The translations under genes were made by a program, and so were the position numbers. A stretch of 64,000 nt of DNA, taken from assembly GCF_031755915.1 (NCBI RefSeq), contig NC_083387.1, forward strand, positions 26,229,001 to 26,293,000, given 5' to 3'. Under the pieces are notes generated by a model. The model did no database searches, was not told the origin of the DNA, and saw only the letters and a list, made by a program, of their open reading frames with translations. This document shows, in pieces, positions 46,862 to 58,691 of the stretch; position 1 is the first letter of the stretch; each line of letters starts with the position of its first letter. Source of the DNA: Ziziphus jujuba. Taxonomy: Eukaryota > Streptophyta > Magnoliopsida > Rosales > Rhamnaceae.

Positions 46862-48154
46862 GTATATGTGGATGAGCGCGCAAGTTATAATGTCTCCCGT
46901 GAGTTGCCATCGGACCGAGGGCAGGCAAGTTTTATATAGTGCACATAAACCGTCCCCCTCCATGGCCGGGTTGACGGTTTAAGTAGCGGCGCTGTCGGGA
47001 CGCTGAAGCGACCGTATGCAAGTTTCTCTCTTTAACCTCCAGCCGGATGGTGCTCGGAACGCTGGGTATCGTAGGGCATCACTGGTATAAAGTGTAATAC
47101 GTCAAGTATTATTTTACAGATATAAATTTCAAATCCTAAAGGTTTTAAAATCGTATTTAAATTAAATGTATTTATTCATGTTTTATCAATTATTTCAAAT
47201 TAGTGTAAGAATTTTATTTTACCATGTTGATATTATTTATTTAAATTTTGAGATTTTAACATGAATTTTATTGTATCCTTTTATCTATTTTAAATTGAGG
47301 TTTAAAATCTATTTGATATTTCCTTGATTATTTTTTTATGTAAATTTTATTGTAATTTTTGCTTATTTTGCTTATGACATTTTGTGTACAATCTAATAAT
47401 TGTTATTAAAATTATTCTTGTTTCTTATTATACATTCTAGATCTTTAATTTAATGTATTTTATTTATAATTTATTTAATTAATTATTTCTTAATTTTTGG
47501 GGCATAAAAGATTGGGTTTTGCGAAAATGTTTTAAAAGGGGAACCTTTCCAACAGAGTGAATGGTAAGGGTTTTGAGAGAAAATATTATTTTTAATTAAT
47601 TATTATTTATTTACTTATTTATTCTTAATTAATCAAATGTGCTATAATTATCGTTACTATTATAATTGTATAGTAGATAGGATCACTCACTGAGATGATT
47701 AGCATCTCACATTTTAAATTCCATTCCCCTAAGTACAAGGATTGGTAGACGTTCTTCCGGACCGAGCGTAATCTTTGTCGCTGTCGTATTTCGAGAAGTT
47801 CTCTTTATTTTCATTTATTTCTATTGTAATATTTATTTCATCCTTGTTGTATAATTTCTATACTTAATGGTACTTTATAAAGCTCTGTATATTGTCTTGG
47901 ACATTTATTTATTTATTATGCACTGATTTCCTATTATTCATTTGAAGTGCTACAAATTTGTGGAATTAAATTGTAGTAATGTGGGAGGAATAAGGTGGTG
48001 TATATAGAAGTGTGTTTTCAGTGCAGAAAAATCGTGGTAAGTCCAACCCTTAGGGGAGGTTCTGCCCGATTTTCCATTGGAGGATCCGGTAGGGTTTCCC
48101 TGGGATCAGGGCTTGTCTAGGGTTCCGGTGAGAAATTTTGGATGGGTCCTGATA

Positions 48155-48900
48155 TCTTCTCTTCTCTTTTTTCATGCTTCTGCATTTTTTTTTCTTTCCT
48201 TTTTGTTTTGTGGTTCACAGGTCACATCACAGGAAAACGAATTCACAAATCACAACATACAAACACACAAAAACCAGATCTGATCTCAGAATCACAACCA
48301 CACACACGCCGACCGACATCTACTCGAAAATTTCACCGACACCTAACGACTTCCCACCGATTTCTCCACCGATTTTCCAACATATCCATCCAAAAAATGA
48401 AATCCCGATCGACTTCTACGTTTCCAGTCGAAACTCGTCAATTCCAACGACATTTCGGTGGCACCCATGACGGAAACTGTTCCTCCCCTCCCCCCCCCCC
48501 CCCCCCCCCCCCCCCTTTTTCGGTGTTGGAGGTGGTTGACAATTGACATTATAGGCGACTTTTCGCTAGTGTCGGCGACATTTGCTTCACTGCCTTTAAC
48601 ATTTCCATCGATACCGATATTTTCATCATTGGTTACAATTACACTTTTCTCGCTATTTGAATTAATTAATCTGATGTTTTTCTCCAAAAACATACTAATC
48701 AATGTGTGAAATATATATATATATATATATATAAAGGCCTATTCAAGTTAAAAAAAAAACAAAAAAAAAAACAAGACATCATATTCATAAACTTTGACAA
48801 TTATTTTCTTTTTTTAGTATTTTTCATGGTTTGAAAATTCCGCTAGCTGTAGAGATAATTATTGAGATGTTGGTGATACCAAGCTTATTAAGTAACGAGT
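48155..48900. other. Host sequence right of S2, with C26 run
   Basis: Continues the pyrimidine-rich sequence interrupted by S2. It contains an uninterrupted run of 26 C (48490-48515), (TA)n at about 48711-48733 and the CATTTCCATCGATACCGATATTTTCATCA block that resembles 33770-33850. Frames across the C run are artefacts. Confidence 0.7.
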
Positions 48901-49147
48901 TGACTACAACTAAGTTTTTTTTGAAAAATCAAACAAACGAACAAATTTACCCAAATATCACACAAAGAGGCTACCACATCAAGGGGCTGCTTTCGATATT
49001 GTCCAATTTTGAAAACTATCCTATGTATAATATCTATCGTTCAGTCACTGTTTATTATAGGTCTTGGTCTTGCCCTTCAATTGAATTTGTGACTAAAAGA
49101 ACTAAAAATAATATTATATTTATAGCAAAATTTTAATAAAGAAAATA
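48901..49147 (+). repeat. RLP-spacer related block (partner 30841-31336)
   Basis: Shares AAACAAACGAACAAA, GGCTACCACATCAAGGGGCT, TTTGAAAACTATCC and TTGTGACTAAAA in the same order with the spacer upstream of RLP pseudogene 2. It lacks an internal ~240 bases of that copy. Cut on the right by TRIM-2. Confidence 0.75.
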
Positions 49148-49512
49148 TGTAATAGCCCAGACCACCCGCATGTGGATATTGTCCGCTTTGGGCCCAGCTC
49201 ACACGGTTTTGTCAAAACGCATCCACAAGGAAAAGGTATCCACACGCTTATAAGCCATGCTTCGTTCTCCTTTTCAACCGATGTGGGACTTCACAATCCT
49301 CCCCTCTTAGGGTCCAACGTCCTCACTGGCACATCGATCCGGATACTGGCTCTGATACCATCTATAAGAGCCCAGTCCACCTGCATGTGATATTGTCCGC
49401 TTTGGGCCCAGCCCGCACAGTTTTGTCAAAACGCATCGCAAGGGAAATGTATCTACATCTTCTTTTAAGGCATATGCTTCGTTCCCCTTTCCAACCAATG
49501 TGGGATCTCACA
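49148..49512 (-). mobile_element. TRIM-2: older TRIM whose 5' LTR is shared with a Ty3 pol fragment
   Basis: LTR-a 49148-49295 (TGTAATAGCCCAG...GGGACTTCACA) and LTR-b about 49361-49512 (start mutated to TCTATAAGAGCCC, end GGGATCTCACA) are diverged direct repeats. The primer-binding site lies on the minus strand at 49349-49360 and a polypurine tract lies right of LTR-a. It belongs to the same family as TRIM-1 but is shorter and older. LTR-b is also directly preceded, on the minus strand, by a polypurine tract and the 3' end of a Ty3 pol. Confidence 0.82.
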
Positions 49513-50682
49513 ATCCTCCCCCCTTAAAGAAATTTCGTCCATGAAATTCGTACCTTAGTTTTGGAAGAGGTAAGGATACTGACTCTGCATTTGATCCTCT
49601 CGCTCCCAAATCGCCTCCTCGACAAAGTGGTTTCTCCAAAGAACCTTCACCAAAGCTACAGTCTTGTTGTGGAGCCTTTTCTCTTCCCTTCCTAAAATCT
49701 GCATTGGCTGCTCCTCATAAGACAAGTCATCCCTCAATTCAATCTACAGTGTCTCCAACACATTTGATGGGTCTGAGATATACTTGCGGAGCATGGAGAT
49801 GTGAAAAACATCATAAACTCGAGAAAGCTCCTCTGGCAAGTCAATCCTGTAAGCCACTAGACCTATCCTCTCTACTATCTCATACGGTCCAATGTAGCGA
49901 GGACTTAGCTTCCCTCGTCTTCCAAAATGTACTACACCTTTCCACGGAGAGAGCTTCAAGAATATTCGATCGCCAACCTCGAACACGAGATCCTTCCTAT
50001 GCATGTCCGCATAGCTCTTTTGCCTGTCTTATGATGCTTTCAACTTGGCTCGTATAATATTGACCTTGTTCACTGTCGCCTGTACAATCTCAGGGCCTAG
50101 AAGTTTCCTTTCACCTGTCTCATTCCAACATAATGGAGTCCGACATTGTCTCCCATACAACGCCTCATAAGGTGACAACTCAATGCTCGAGTGATAGCTA
50201 TTGCTGTAGGTGAACTCTGCTAACGGTAGATACTCATTCCAGTTCCCCTTGAACTGTAGCACACATGACCTCAACATGTCCTCTAAGGTCTGAATAGTCC
50301 TCTCAGATTGTCCATCGGTCTGAGGGTGAAAAGCGGTACTCAAATTCAACTTGACACCAAGTTCATTCATTAATCTTCGCCAAAACCTCAAAGTGAACCG
50401 TGGATCTCTATCAGATATAATCGATATTGGCACTCCATGCAAGCTCACTAAATGATTCATAAAAAGTTCCACTAACTTCTGAGGGGAAAACTTCTCACGA
50501 ATGGGTAGGAAATGTGCAGACTTAGTGAGTCGATCCACGATCACCCAAATATCGTCATGCCTCTGAATTGTGGGGGGAAGCTTGAATACAAAATCCATCG
50601 TGATGCGCTCCCATTTCCATTCTGGGATGGGTAAAGGCTGTAGGAGTCCAGAAGGCTTTTGTCTTTCCGCCTTCACTTGCTA
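49513..50682 (-). pseudogene. Ty3/chromovirus integrase-chromodomain fragment ending in a TRIM-type LTR
   Basis: Minus strand from 50682: the integrase core with DFVFKLP, ISDRDPRF and [16 protein letters not shown] (the D, D, E positions), then after a stop at about 50028 LEFEVGD-like and GPYEIVERIG (GPY motif). A frame change leads to a chromodomain end (HFVEEAIWEREDQ) and stop near 49555. About 40 bases later come an AAGGGGGGAGGAT polypurine tract and LTR-b. The fragment is truncated upstream at about 50682 (zinc finger, RT and gag missing). It is related to G1 but clearly diverged. Confidence 0.87.
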
Positions 50683-51153
50683 TATGTTAGTAAAAGCAAA
50701 TAAAAAAAATTATAAAAAAAGACAAATATAACGTTTTCTATACATGCATGTCATCTTTTGTACTATTTTTCAAAAATTTGAAGTCAAAATCGTCAACTCT
50801 ATCCAGTGGAAAAGATGAGAAGAGAAACATCACATATATTTTTTTTTAATTAGCTTATAATTATACGTATTTTGTATGGACATATGTATTTATATGGCAA
50901 TTGTTGTGCCTTGTAAATTGGTTTATGACTCAGCAGTCAACATTATATAATCCTTATCCGTTGCCTAGCTTTCATTTGTCTTAACTCTTCTGTTAGCATC
51001 GTTGATATGAATATTTTTTTTCGGCCCACATAGCTCGATGTCACAAAAGACTCCAACTAGCAAAAGAAATATCATAAAAGACTCCAATATAGCTGCTTGA
51101 TTACTACACCTAATTAACGTGTGAGCTTAGCTCACTACTGATAATATCTAACC
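50683..51153. other. Spacer, no gene recognised
   Basis: Positions 51000-51120 resemble 30636-30740 (ACAAAAGACTCCA, TACACCTAATTA). The rest is AT-rich with no signal seen. Confidence 0.55.
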
Positions 51154-51158
51154 ATTTT

Positions 51159-53930
51159 TGTGACACCCCGTACCAAAAAAATATACATGATTAAACAAGT
51201 TTGACCAAATTGACTAAGTTTGACCAAGTTTGACCAAGTGAATAATATATGGGTTCAAGTTGACTTTTTCGATAGCCAATATTTTTGATTTGATTGAGGT
51301 ACCATTGTGTAGATCTCATCGATACGAGTTCACAGACTGGCGGCACGCCAAATTTTGAGTTACGGATAAAAAGTTATGGTTCTGAGCAGTTTTAAGCATA
51401 AGTTTTAAATTAATGTCTAAGCCAATCCCCAATTTTTATCTGTTAGTGACCCAAGGCTTTATATAAGCCTAGGTAAGCGTGTCAAATAGGAAACAAAGCC
51501 CAAAATACCCATTTCTTCCCCAAAACCCAATAAATTCTCACCTCAAACTCGTGGGTCCGAACTGGGTCGTTTTGACCCGTTTACCGTCGAACCGGATCAC
51601 CGTTGTTTTGTCCATTTCTGGCCAACCACTACTTACACGTGCCATCCACCTAGGAAGGTCACCTGAAGGCGAGCTTAGCCGTGAAATTGCACGGCAAGAA
51701 GTGGCTGGACGCGCCCAGATCGGGCCTGCGAAGTTCGCGGCCGCCGGCGAGGTGGGTCGCCGAATTTTCTCATTTCTTGGCCGTTTCAAGCCAATCCATA
51801 CACCCTTTCCACTATTTTCGACCCTTTGAACTCATTTCCATGGTTATTTTGTCCAGATTCCTCACCGTTTGAAAGATCCGACAACGGGAAATTTGGCCGA
51901 TGCTTCAACAGTGTTTTTCAGCCACCGGAGGAAACTTTGGACCAAGGTGAGCATACTGATGAGTTCCTTGTCTCTTGGGATTTCCGGCAATATAAATTTT
52001 ATGAATTTTGGAGGTTGTTTGATAATTTTTCTATTTTTGGATCAATTAGTTAATTTTCGGATAAGTTGGGGACTGTGTTTAGACAAAATTTTCCAAATTA
52101 GTTAAAATTGGAGTTGAATTAGTGAAATTGGATATCATTAGGACCCATTAGGTAGTTCAATTTTGAAATATTAGGCTTCGGATGAAAATTCCCAATTTTG
52201 GGTACCGGCTCCTAAGGACACGCGGTATAATTGGACTGTCCGGTGTCCAATTTATGCAATTTTGTAGTACTGTAAATTATTTTGAGACATTTGAATTATA
52301 CAAGTGTCTATGGTTTAGTTGTTTGGAGCCTGAGGAATATTTTGTTATATTACAAGCACTTGAGTTGAGCCTGGAGGAGATCCTGTAGAGGAGCAGGCGT
52401 GAGCATCTACAGTACTGTGAGTGGTTATATCATTTTTAAATGATTTTGGTATATAGTATAGTATATATGGGGTTTAAATATTTTACGTATATATCATTTG
52501 ATTGAAATGTTATTTTATGCATATATAAATATTTGCTTTCACGTATATGTGTTATCATTTTATATGACTTTTGATAATATTTTAAGTGATTTTCAATTTT
52601 AATGGGTCCATAAATGGGCTTGTGGTATTTAAATATCTTGGTAATTAAATTAAGATTTTAAATCATTTTGCAAACTATTTGGTTTGAGAAACCAGATTGA
52701 AAATCATATGATTTTACGCATGATCAAATATTTTATATTTTTATGTGCTTAAAATTCGTTTATGGTGAATATATTTCACTGTGGTATTTTTGATTTTCGT
52801 ATGAAATGATGTTTTGAGATTTTGAAGTATTTAATTAAGCGTTGGAAGTTTAAATGTTAAATTATGATTTATGATACAGTATCGTTTGGAAAAGTATATA
52901 TATAATCTTACAAGATTGTTTCATGTATACTGTATTGGTTATTTTTAAATTGATGTACCATGTAATGCCAATACCTTGGATCAGTATTATATTATATTAT
53001 ATTACCACGTGCTGGGTTTACCACAGTGCCGTGAGGTTGGTTTCATCCAACGGTTATCTATTATTACCATGGACTGTGAGGTCTGGTTTATTCGATGGTT
53101 ATCTATTATTACCACGGACTATGAGGTCTGGTTTATCCGAAGGTTTATTATTAATACCATGGTGCCGTGAGGTTGGTATCATCCAACTGTTTATTATTGC
53201 CACGGACCGTGAGGTTGGGTACGTCCCGACGGTTATTTATTATTTCCACGACACTATTCATATATTGAGGGTCGTGAGATAGGTGTATCCCATGGTTTAC
53301 AGATTGGTACATCGTATGGTACATTGTATATGTTTGTATATATTGTTGATTTACAAATATTGTGGTGATTTTTGCATTTTCATATTTATTTGGTGGAACT
53401 GTATTTATTATAGTGTATGCTCAAATGTTTATATCTTGATTTGAGACATTTCATAATATTACAATGATCGTTCATTCATACTTTTGAGCATCGATTTTCA
53501 TGATATTAATTGGGGTACAAGTTTGGATTTTTGTGAAATGATTTTTAAAGGGGAACTTTTCAATGAGTGGAATGAGAGGTCTTGAGAGAAAGATTTTTCA
53601 GAAATAAATCATTATTTTTCTATTATACTATGCCACTTACTGAGATTTTTTTATCTCACGTTTTATTGTTTTAAATTCGTTCCCCTAGGCCCAGGCAGCT
53701 AGTAGCAGTCTACCTCGCGCACAGCTTATCGCTTGTTTCCTTCCACTATAGTAGCCGTATTTATCCTTCCTTTACCTATTGTTATCTTTTGGACTTATTT
53801 ATTACTTATTTGTACTCATAGACTTTGTTGACACTCTTAAAATGCTCTGATTTTAAATATGGGACTCAGTTGAAACCATAGTACTTATGTGTGTAGTTAT
53901 GGCCTGTAGTATAGTAGGCCGGTTGTGGAC

Positions 53931-53962
<32 letters not shown>

Positions 53963-54110
53963 TTGAGGTATTAATGTTAATGCTGGTGTTTGATTATCTA
54001 CGTTTTAAGGTGAGGTTCCATTGGATATTTTCTAGAGATTGGTTAGTAGGACTTCACTAGGCGGGATCACCTGGGAGGTCTTGAGAGGGTTCCTGGGGCG
54101 GACCCTATCA
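51159..54110 (+). mobile_element. S3: divergent solo Ty3 LTR
   Basis: 2952 bp from TGTGACACCCCGTACC to GGACCCTATCA, flanked by ATTTT (51154-51158 and 54111-54115). It has the family plan at low identity: TTGACC-rich start, an ACGAGTTCACAGACTGGCGGCACG block, a GC-rich second part, a GGGGAAC block (about 53550) and a TCCCCTAGGCCCAGG block (about 53682). It lacks the GA tract and has instead a 45 bp minisatellite at about 53030-53265. A solo LTR of an older subfamily. Confidence 0.9.
53030..53265 (+). repeat. 45 bp minisatellite in S3, about five units
   Basis: Units start GTGAGGT(T/C)GG and contain (A/G)GGTTATCTATTATTACCA with point changes and 1-3 base indels. The first two units are the most regular. 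Confidence 0.85.
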
Positions 54111-54115
54111 ATTTT

Positions 54116-54533
54116 GGACCCTAAGATGCTGATGTTAAATTACCACCATTCCCTAAAATTTCGGACTTTTGGCCCTTTCTTGTTTTATTTATTTATTTTT
54201 TTAAAAAACATTCCCGAGCTTTAACATGTTGCCTAGGGCATGAAAATAAGCTTTGTTGGCATTATTCGACTACAGGACATTATTTTGTTATTGGATTGGT
54301 CCTGGTGGATCTGAGTGGGCATGGCATCAGCAAACGTAGTGGAAATGATCAATATGGAAATTGATGATATTCCAAATTATAAAACCATGTGGTACGTAAG
54401 AACATAGTTTGTTGTGTCAATGGCATATTTGTGTCCATGGTCGTGTGTGTGTGTGATTTGTGTAAGGGGGGAGAGGAAACATTATTGGGAACATTATTGC
54501 ATGCTTTTATGGGAATGTAATAATGCATGCAAG
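54116..54533. other. Unassigned host sequence
   Basis: Lies between S3 and the segmental duplication. It contains a short GTGTGTGTGTG run (about 54442-54453). No gene or repeat recognised. Confidence 0.5.
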
Positions 54534-54989
54534 AAGGCGGTTAAGAAGGACGTTGATTTGGTGACATGGAGTTGCATACGTAGGATGCAAGTTTCTATTT
54601 CTTCTTTCAGTAAAGGTTTGCTCTAGGCGGAATGCTTGTACCCGTAGAGCTATTGTTAGATCGGGACATGAAATAAATAAATTTAAAAAAAAAAGAAAAA
54701 AAGAAACCTCCAACTTTTCATTAAGAAACACTACTCCATCTAAGATTCAGAAGAGGACAAAAATTAGATAATTGAGGAGCTAAAACACAAACTGGTTTGT
54801 TGGGTCCTAAGCTTGGGAATCAATTAGCATGTCACGGAAATACCAAAATATGAAAAAGATTATTGTCTATTTATATAATTAATATGCGCTAATGTATTTT
54901 TGGAAAAAGAATGTTAGTTGTAGTGAAAGAAACCAAATATCAGTATTAGTTTGATAAATATATATTAAAAACGCATTGTACCCCAACCA

Positions 54990-55057
54990 TACATTGTATT
55001 CGAGATGGTTAGGATGGCTCTCACCCGAAAGACCCGGTTCGAGTCCCGGCAACCAAA
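54990..55057 (+). pseudogene. tRNA-Glu(CTC) pseudogene, copy 2
   Basis: GATGGTTAGGAT, then GGCTCTCACCC (anticodon CTC at 55020-55022), then GACCCGGTTCGAGTCCCGG: D-arm, anticodon-arm and T-arm of plant tRNA-Glu, with a few bases lost after GGAT. The acceptor ends (ACATTGTA / CAACCAAA) are degraded. The arms are better kept than in copy 1, and the ends are worse. Confidence 0.75.
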
Positions 55058-55788
55058 ATATGTAAGTTTTTTGAAAATTAGGTTCAGAACCTTATTTTAT
55101 TACGTACTTAAACAAACTGTAACATTAAAAATAGCAAAACTTAAATATAAACTAATATTCATTTTAAAAATAATGTCCCTCTCTGAGACCCTGAGAGGTA
55201 GTCCCTTAATGGTTTTAATTAATTTACTTGTATAGTGCCAAAAATTTTTATTTGTTTGCATACTTGTTTGTTTAGGTGGTCGGCAACAACACGCATAAGA
55301 CTAGTCAGCTGGAAAACAGCAAGGACATTGGTATCAACTACAAAAGTTAAATTTCTGATGAACTCTCTGATCAGCAAGAAAGCGACATGAATATTTCTAA
55401 TCAGTTTGAAGAAAAATAGAGAAAAAAAAAATGAGGGTTTGACATCTCATTTTCCATATTGGCATAGAATGCGCTTTGTTGACTCCAAATATAGAGTTTC
55501 ATGGTCACAACCACCTTATTTGTTTCATGGAAATTGCATATAGGTTAATTGAGTGCAATAGTTATGATACCTATTGTAAGCAATATTCAATTTCTTCCAA
55601 TGAACTTAGTTATACAAACCTTTTGTCGTTCGTTGTGGATTGTAATATTAATATCCACTTGTTACGTGGTCCATTGCCATGCACAATTAAAACATAAATA
55701 TCATGTCCATCCTTCCCTTAACTCTTGTTAATTCAATCATCGAAGATGATTCAGATGAGTTTTGTTTTGATCTTTGTAAAACTGAAAG

Positions 55789-58691
55789 AGATTATAGAAT
55801 TTGGTTCATTATTGTGCAGACTGAAAATTTAAAGCTCATGTACATTGCTTATTTCTGAGATATGTGCTTGAATCTAGAAAATAAGATTGTTTTTTTTCTA
55901 ATATATTTAATTGTCTTTCTCTCTTACTTTTATGTATTGAATTCATGCTATATAGATTGCGACATTTAATTTTCGTATGGCAATACACTTTATAGGGCTA
56001 AGAAAAAGAAAATATGTATACTCTTGCATATGGAAACTAGCCTTAGAAGTGGAACAAAAATATGTAATGCTAAACTTTGAAAAACAGGGCAAAACAGGGG
56101 AAAAAGAAGAAGCCATGGAGAGCAAAGAATTCTTCACCTTCAGGGGAAAAACAGTTCTCTTTTTATTTTTTTATTTTTATTTTTATTTTTTCATAAACAT
56201 TTTTGTCTGCCCCCTTTCAAATTGAAAAAAAGAAGAAGAAAAAATTGGCATGGCATCTGTGGGAAAAAAATTAATTTAGGAATACAAATTATTTTTGAGA
56301 TCATGGATGAAGCTAAAATAAAATTTATTTATTTTTGTCTTAAATTTTGGGCCAGATACTCTGCCTTTTCTTTGGACTTATTGTCCAAAGTTGAATATAT
56401 GACACCTACTTGTTCTCATCATTTAACCACCTTTTCTGGTGATTGTTAATTTGAATTGTACTTTGATTGTGGATAATTATGTAATGAATGATTTATTCAT
56501 ATTGAGCATCAAGTATTACTTGATGTTGAAAACCAATCTAGAAAAGAAAAGAGAACTAAGATCAAAAAAGAAAAGAAAACAGAAAAACAAAAGATTTTTT
56601 CATGAGTTTTTATGCACAGCCCATTTGGCCACCTGTTTTAAAAACTGTTTTTTATTTTTTAAAACAGAAAATTGTTTTTAAAACAAAAATATGTTGTTTG
56701 GCCATCAATTTTAAAAATCTATTTTCAGAGAACAAATAGAAAAGAAAATAAAAAACAGAAAACAATAAAAAGATATTTTTCATAGTTTTCAAAAAAATTA
56801 AAAATATATTGATTTATTGGATCTGATACTTGAGTGTTGATAAAGGAAAGTAAGAATGATAATTTGCCTCGGACAATTCAAAACCATGTGCACCGCCCCT
56901 AAAAGTATGTTTTTGGTTTTTGAAAATTGTTTTCAAATACAATTTACCAAACACTCATTATTTTTATAAAACAATAGAAAACTGTTTTTATTCTATATTT
57001 GGTTATAGGGATACTCTCTCTCCAAAGGAAGCAACCTGAAAAACTAGAAATAATTACTAACTTTTCTATAAAAGTAAAGGAAAGAAGATACATAACCACA
57101 CATGGTATACTTTGTAATTTTTTATTTTTTTAATGACATACTGGAGTAGGCTAATGATGATGATGATGATGATGGAGATGGAGATGAAAGATGGGCAATG
57201 GGATTCAAACAAATTGAACGGAGAGATTTGGAGCTTGCTTGCAATGATTTCCTTTCTATGAATGCCAATTGATGAAAAATTGGAGCTTTTGAATCCCTAA
57301 TCGGAGCGTGAGGAAACCTTTTCCCCCTCCAAAGATTCTAAGTGCTGGCTGGCAATGAGGTTGGGTACATATGATGGATTTCAGAAGATTAAAAAATTGC
57401 CTCTTAAGAAAAAAATCCATGGAAAATTAAAGAAATGGTATTTAAATGTGTATATTTCTAAAATGTTTGCTTTTTTGTTATAAAAAAATTAAATGTGTAC
57501 AATTTAAATAGGTGTCTATAATAAGATAGGATCAATCGCCTGCAAAGTTAAAAAAGAAAAATGTATCTAAAAACATAAAAGAAATTAAAAAAAAAAACCT
57601 TTAATTTAAAATTTTTTTATATGAGAGTTAGTTTTCAATAATATGAGATAAACAAAAACTAGGAAGCCAATTAGACTCAAACTAGACTACTAGTTTTAGT
57701 GACAAAGTGAAACACAATTTATTATTATCGCAAGTCATCATTTAGTTACGAAAGTTTAGGGGCAATTATTATGACCAATAAATTATTATTTAATGATAAA
57801 GTTAAGTGAAAATTTATTACTTATTAGTAGATTTTAATTTAGTGACGATGTTGAGCCACAAGATTTTGTTTATAGCAATGTGATAGTTTTAGTGACAAAT
57901 TCAACTTTATTGCGACAAAATCGTGACTAAAAAGCATGTTTGCAAACTAAGAGAAGTGGTTAATTTTGTATAATGATTACACTTAATATCATGCAAATCA
58001 TTGTACCAGTAAGCATCCGCTAGAAAGAACACTTTTTAACATAATGGATCGTTTTCAAATGGTACCAAGCCATTTTATCTATATATTATCTAGTGTCTGC
58101 CCAGGGAAAAACATTTAAATTTTTTTTCATGACCGTTCAGAAACTCATGCTCTAACTGATAGTTGCATTAATCATCCGGTTGATCATTCGTAGGCAGTGA
58201 AACAATTAAATTTGACACATTAATATCAAAGTATTACAAAACGCCGCATTTTGTAACTCAAATTGACTAGTAGGAACGGCATGACAATCTATCACATGTA
58301 TAACAAAATGCTAAATTTTAAATTTAGTGTAAATCATATAATTGGTTACAAACTATAATTTCATTTACAAGTCGGTCCTTAAACAATTTTTTTTTTTTTA
58401 GGTATTTTAATCTCTAAATTCGTTAAAACATTACCTGGTTAGTTTTTCGACATTTGTTCGTCCAAAATTTATCATTAGATGCACATGCAAATCTTATGTT
58501 AAGGACTAATTTGTAATATAAGACATAGTTTAAAGATCAATATGTAAATATAATTTGACAATTAAATGTGTGATTAACCCCTTAGGCTTATGAATATTTT
58601 ATATCATGATGCAATTTATGGGATTTATTATTATTATTATTTTTACCTTATTTCTGGGAGTTATTATTATTATTATTATTATTATAATTAC
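55789..58691. other. AT-rich block present only in duplication copy 2
   Basis: No gene recognised. It contains a (GAT)n microsatellite (about 57153-57187) and (TTA)n tracts (about 58626-58685). At about 56625-57010 there is a MITE-like stretch with TTTGGCC...AAACAG words at one end and inverted AATTTACCAAACAC words at the other. At 57690-57930 there are repeated TTTTAGTGACAAA-type words, sometimes seen in subterminal repeats of DNA transposons. These assignments are weak. Confidence 0.45.

Larger units (their letters stand above)
34723..48154 (+). mobile_element. S2: solo Ty3 LTR interrupted by G2 and a TRIM
   Basis: Starts TGTAACACCCCGTCCC at 34723, is cut at 34777 by G2, resumes at 44645 and is cut again at 46447-46861 by a TRIM. 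It ends GGGTCCTGATA (CA mutated to TA) at 48154. It is flanked by the duplication TCTTC (34718-34722 and 48155-48159). Without the insertions and their target duplications it is 3141 bp, the size of the other LTRs. No Ty3 coding sequence of its own orientation is present. It carries the GA tract, AGGTGAGTGACCCACC (about 45871), the GAGATGATTAGCATCTCA block (about 47692) and TTTTCAGTGCAG...GGTAAGT near its end. Confidence 0.93.

Noticed and set aside
48077..48709. Overlapping frames around the C26 run
   Set aside because: Proline/glycine runs come from the homopolymer; no conserved coding signal.
56625..57010. Named MITE family
   Set aside because: Inverted words at the edges are short and AT-rich and no target duplication could be fixed, so no family is assigned.
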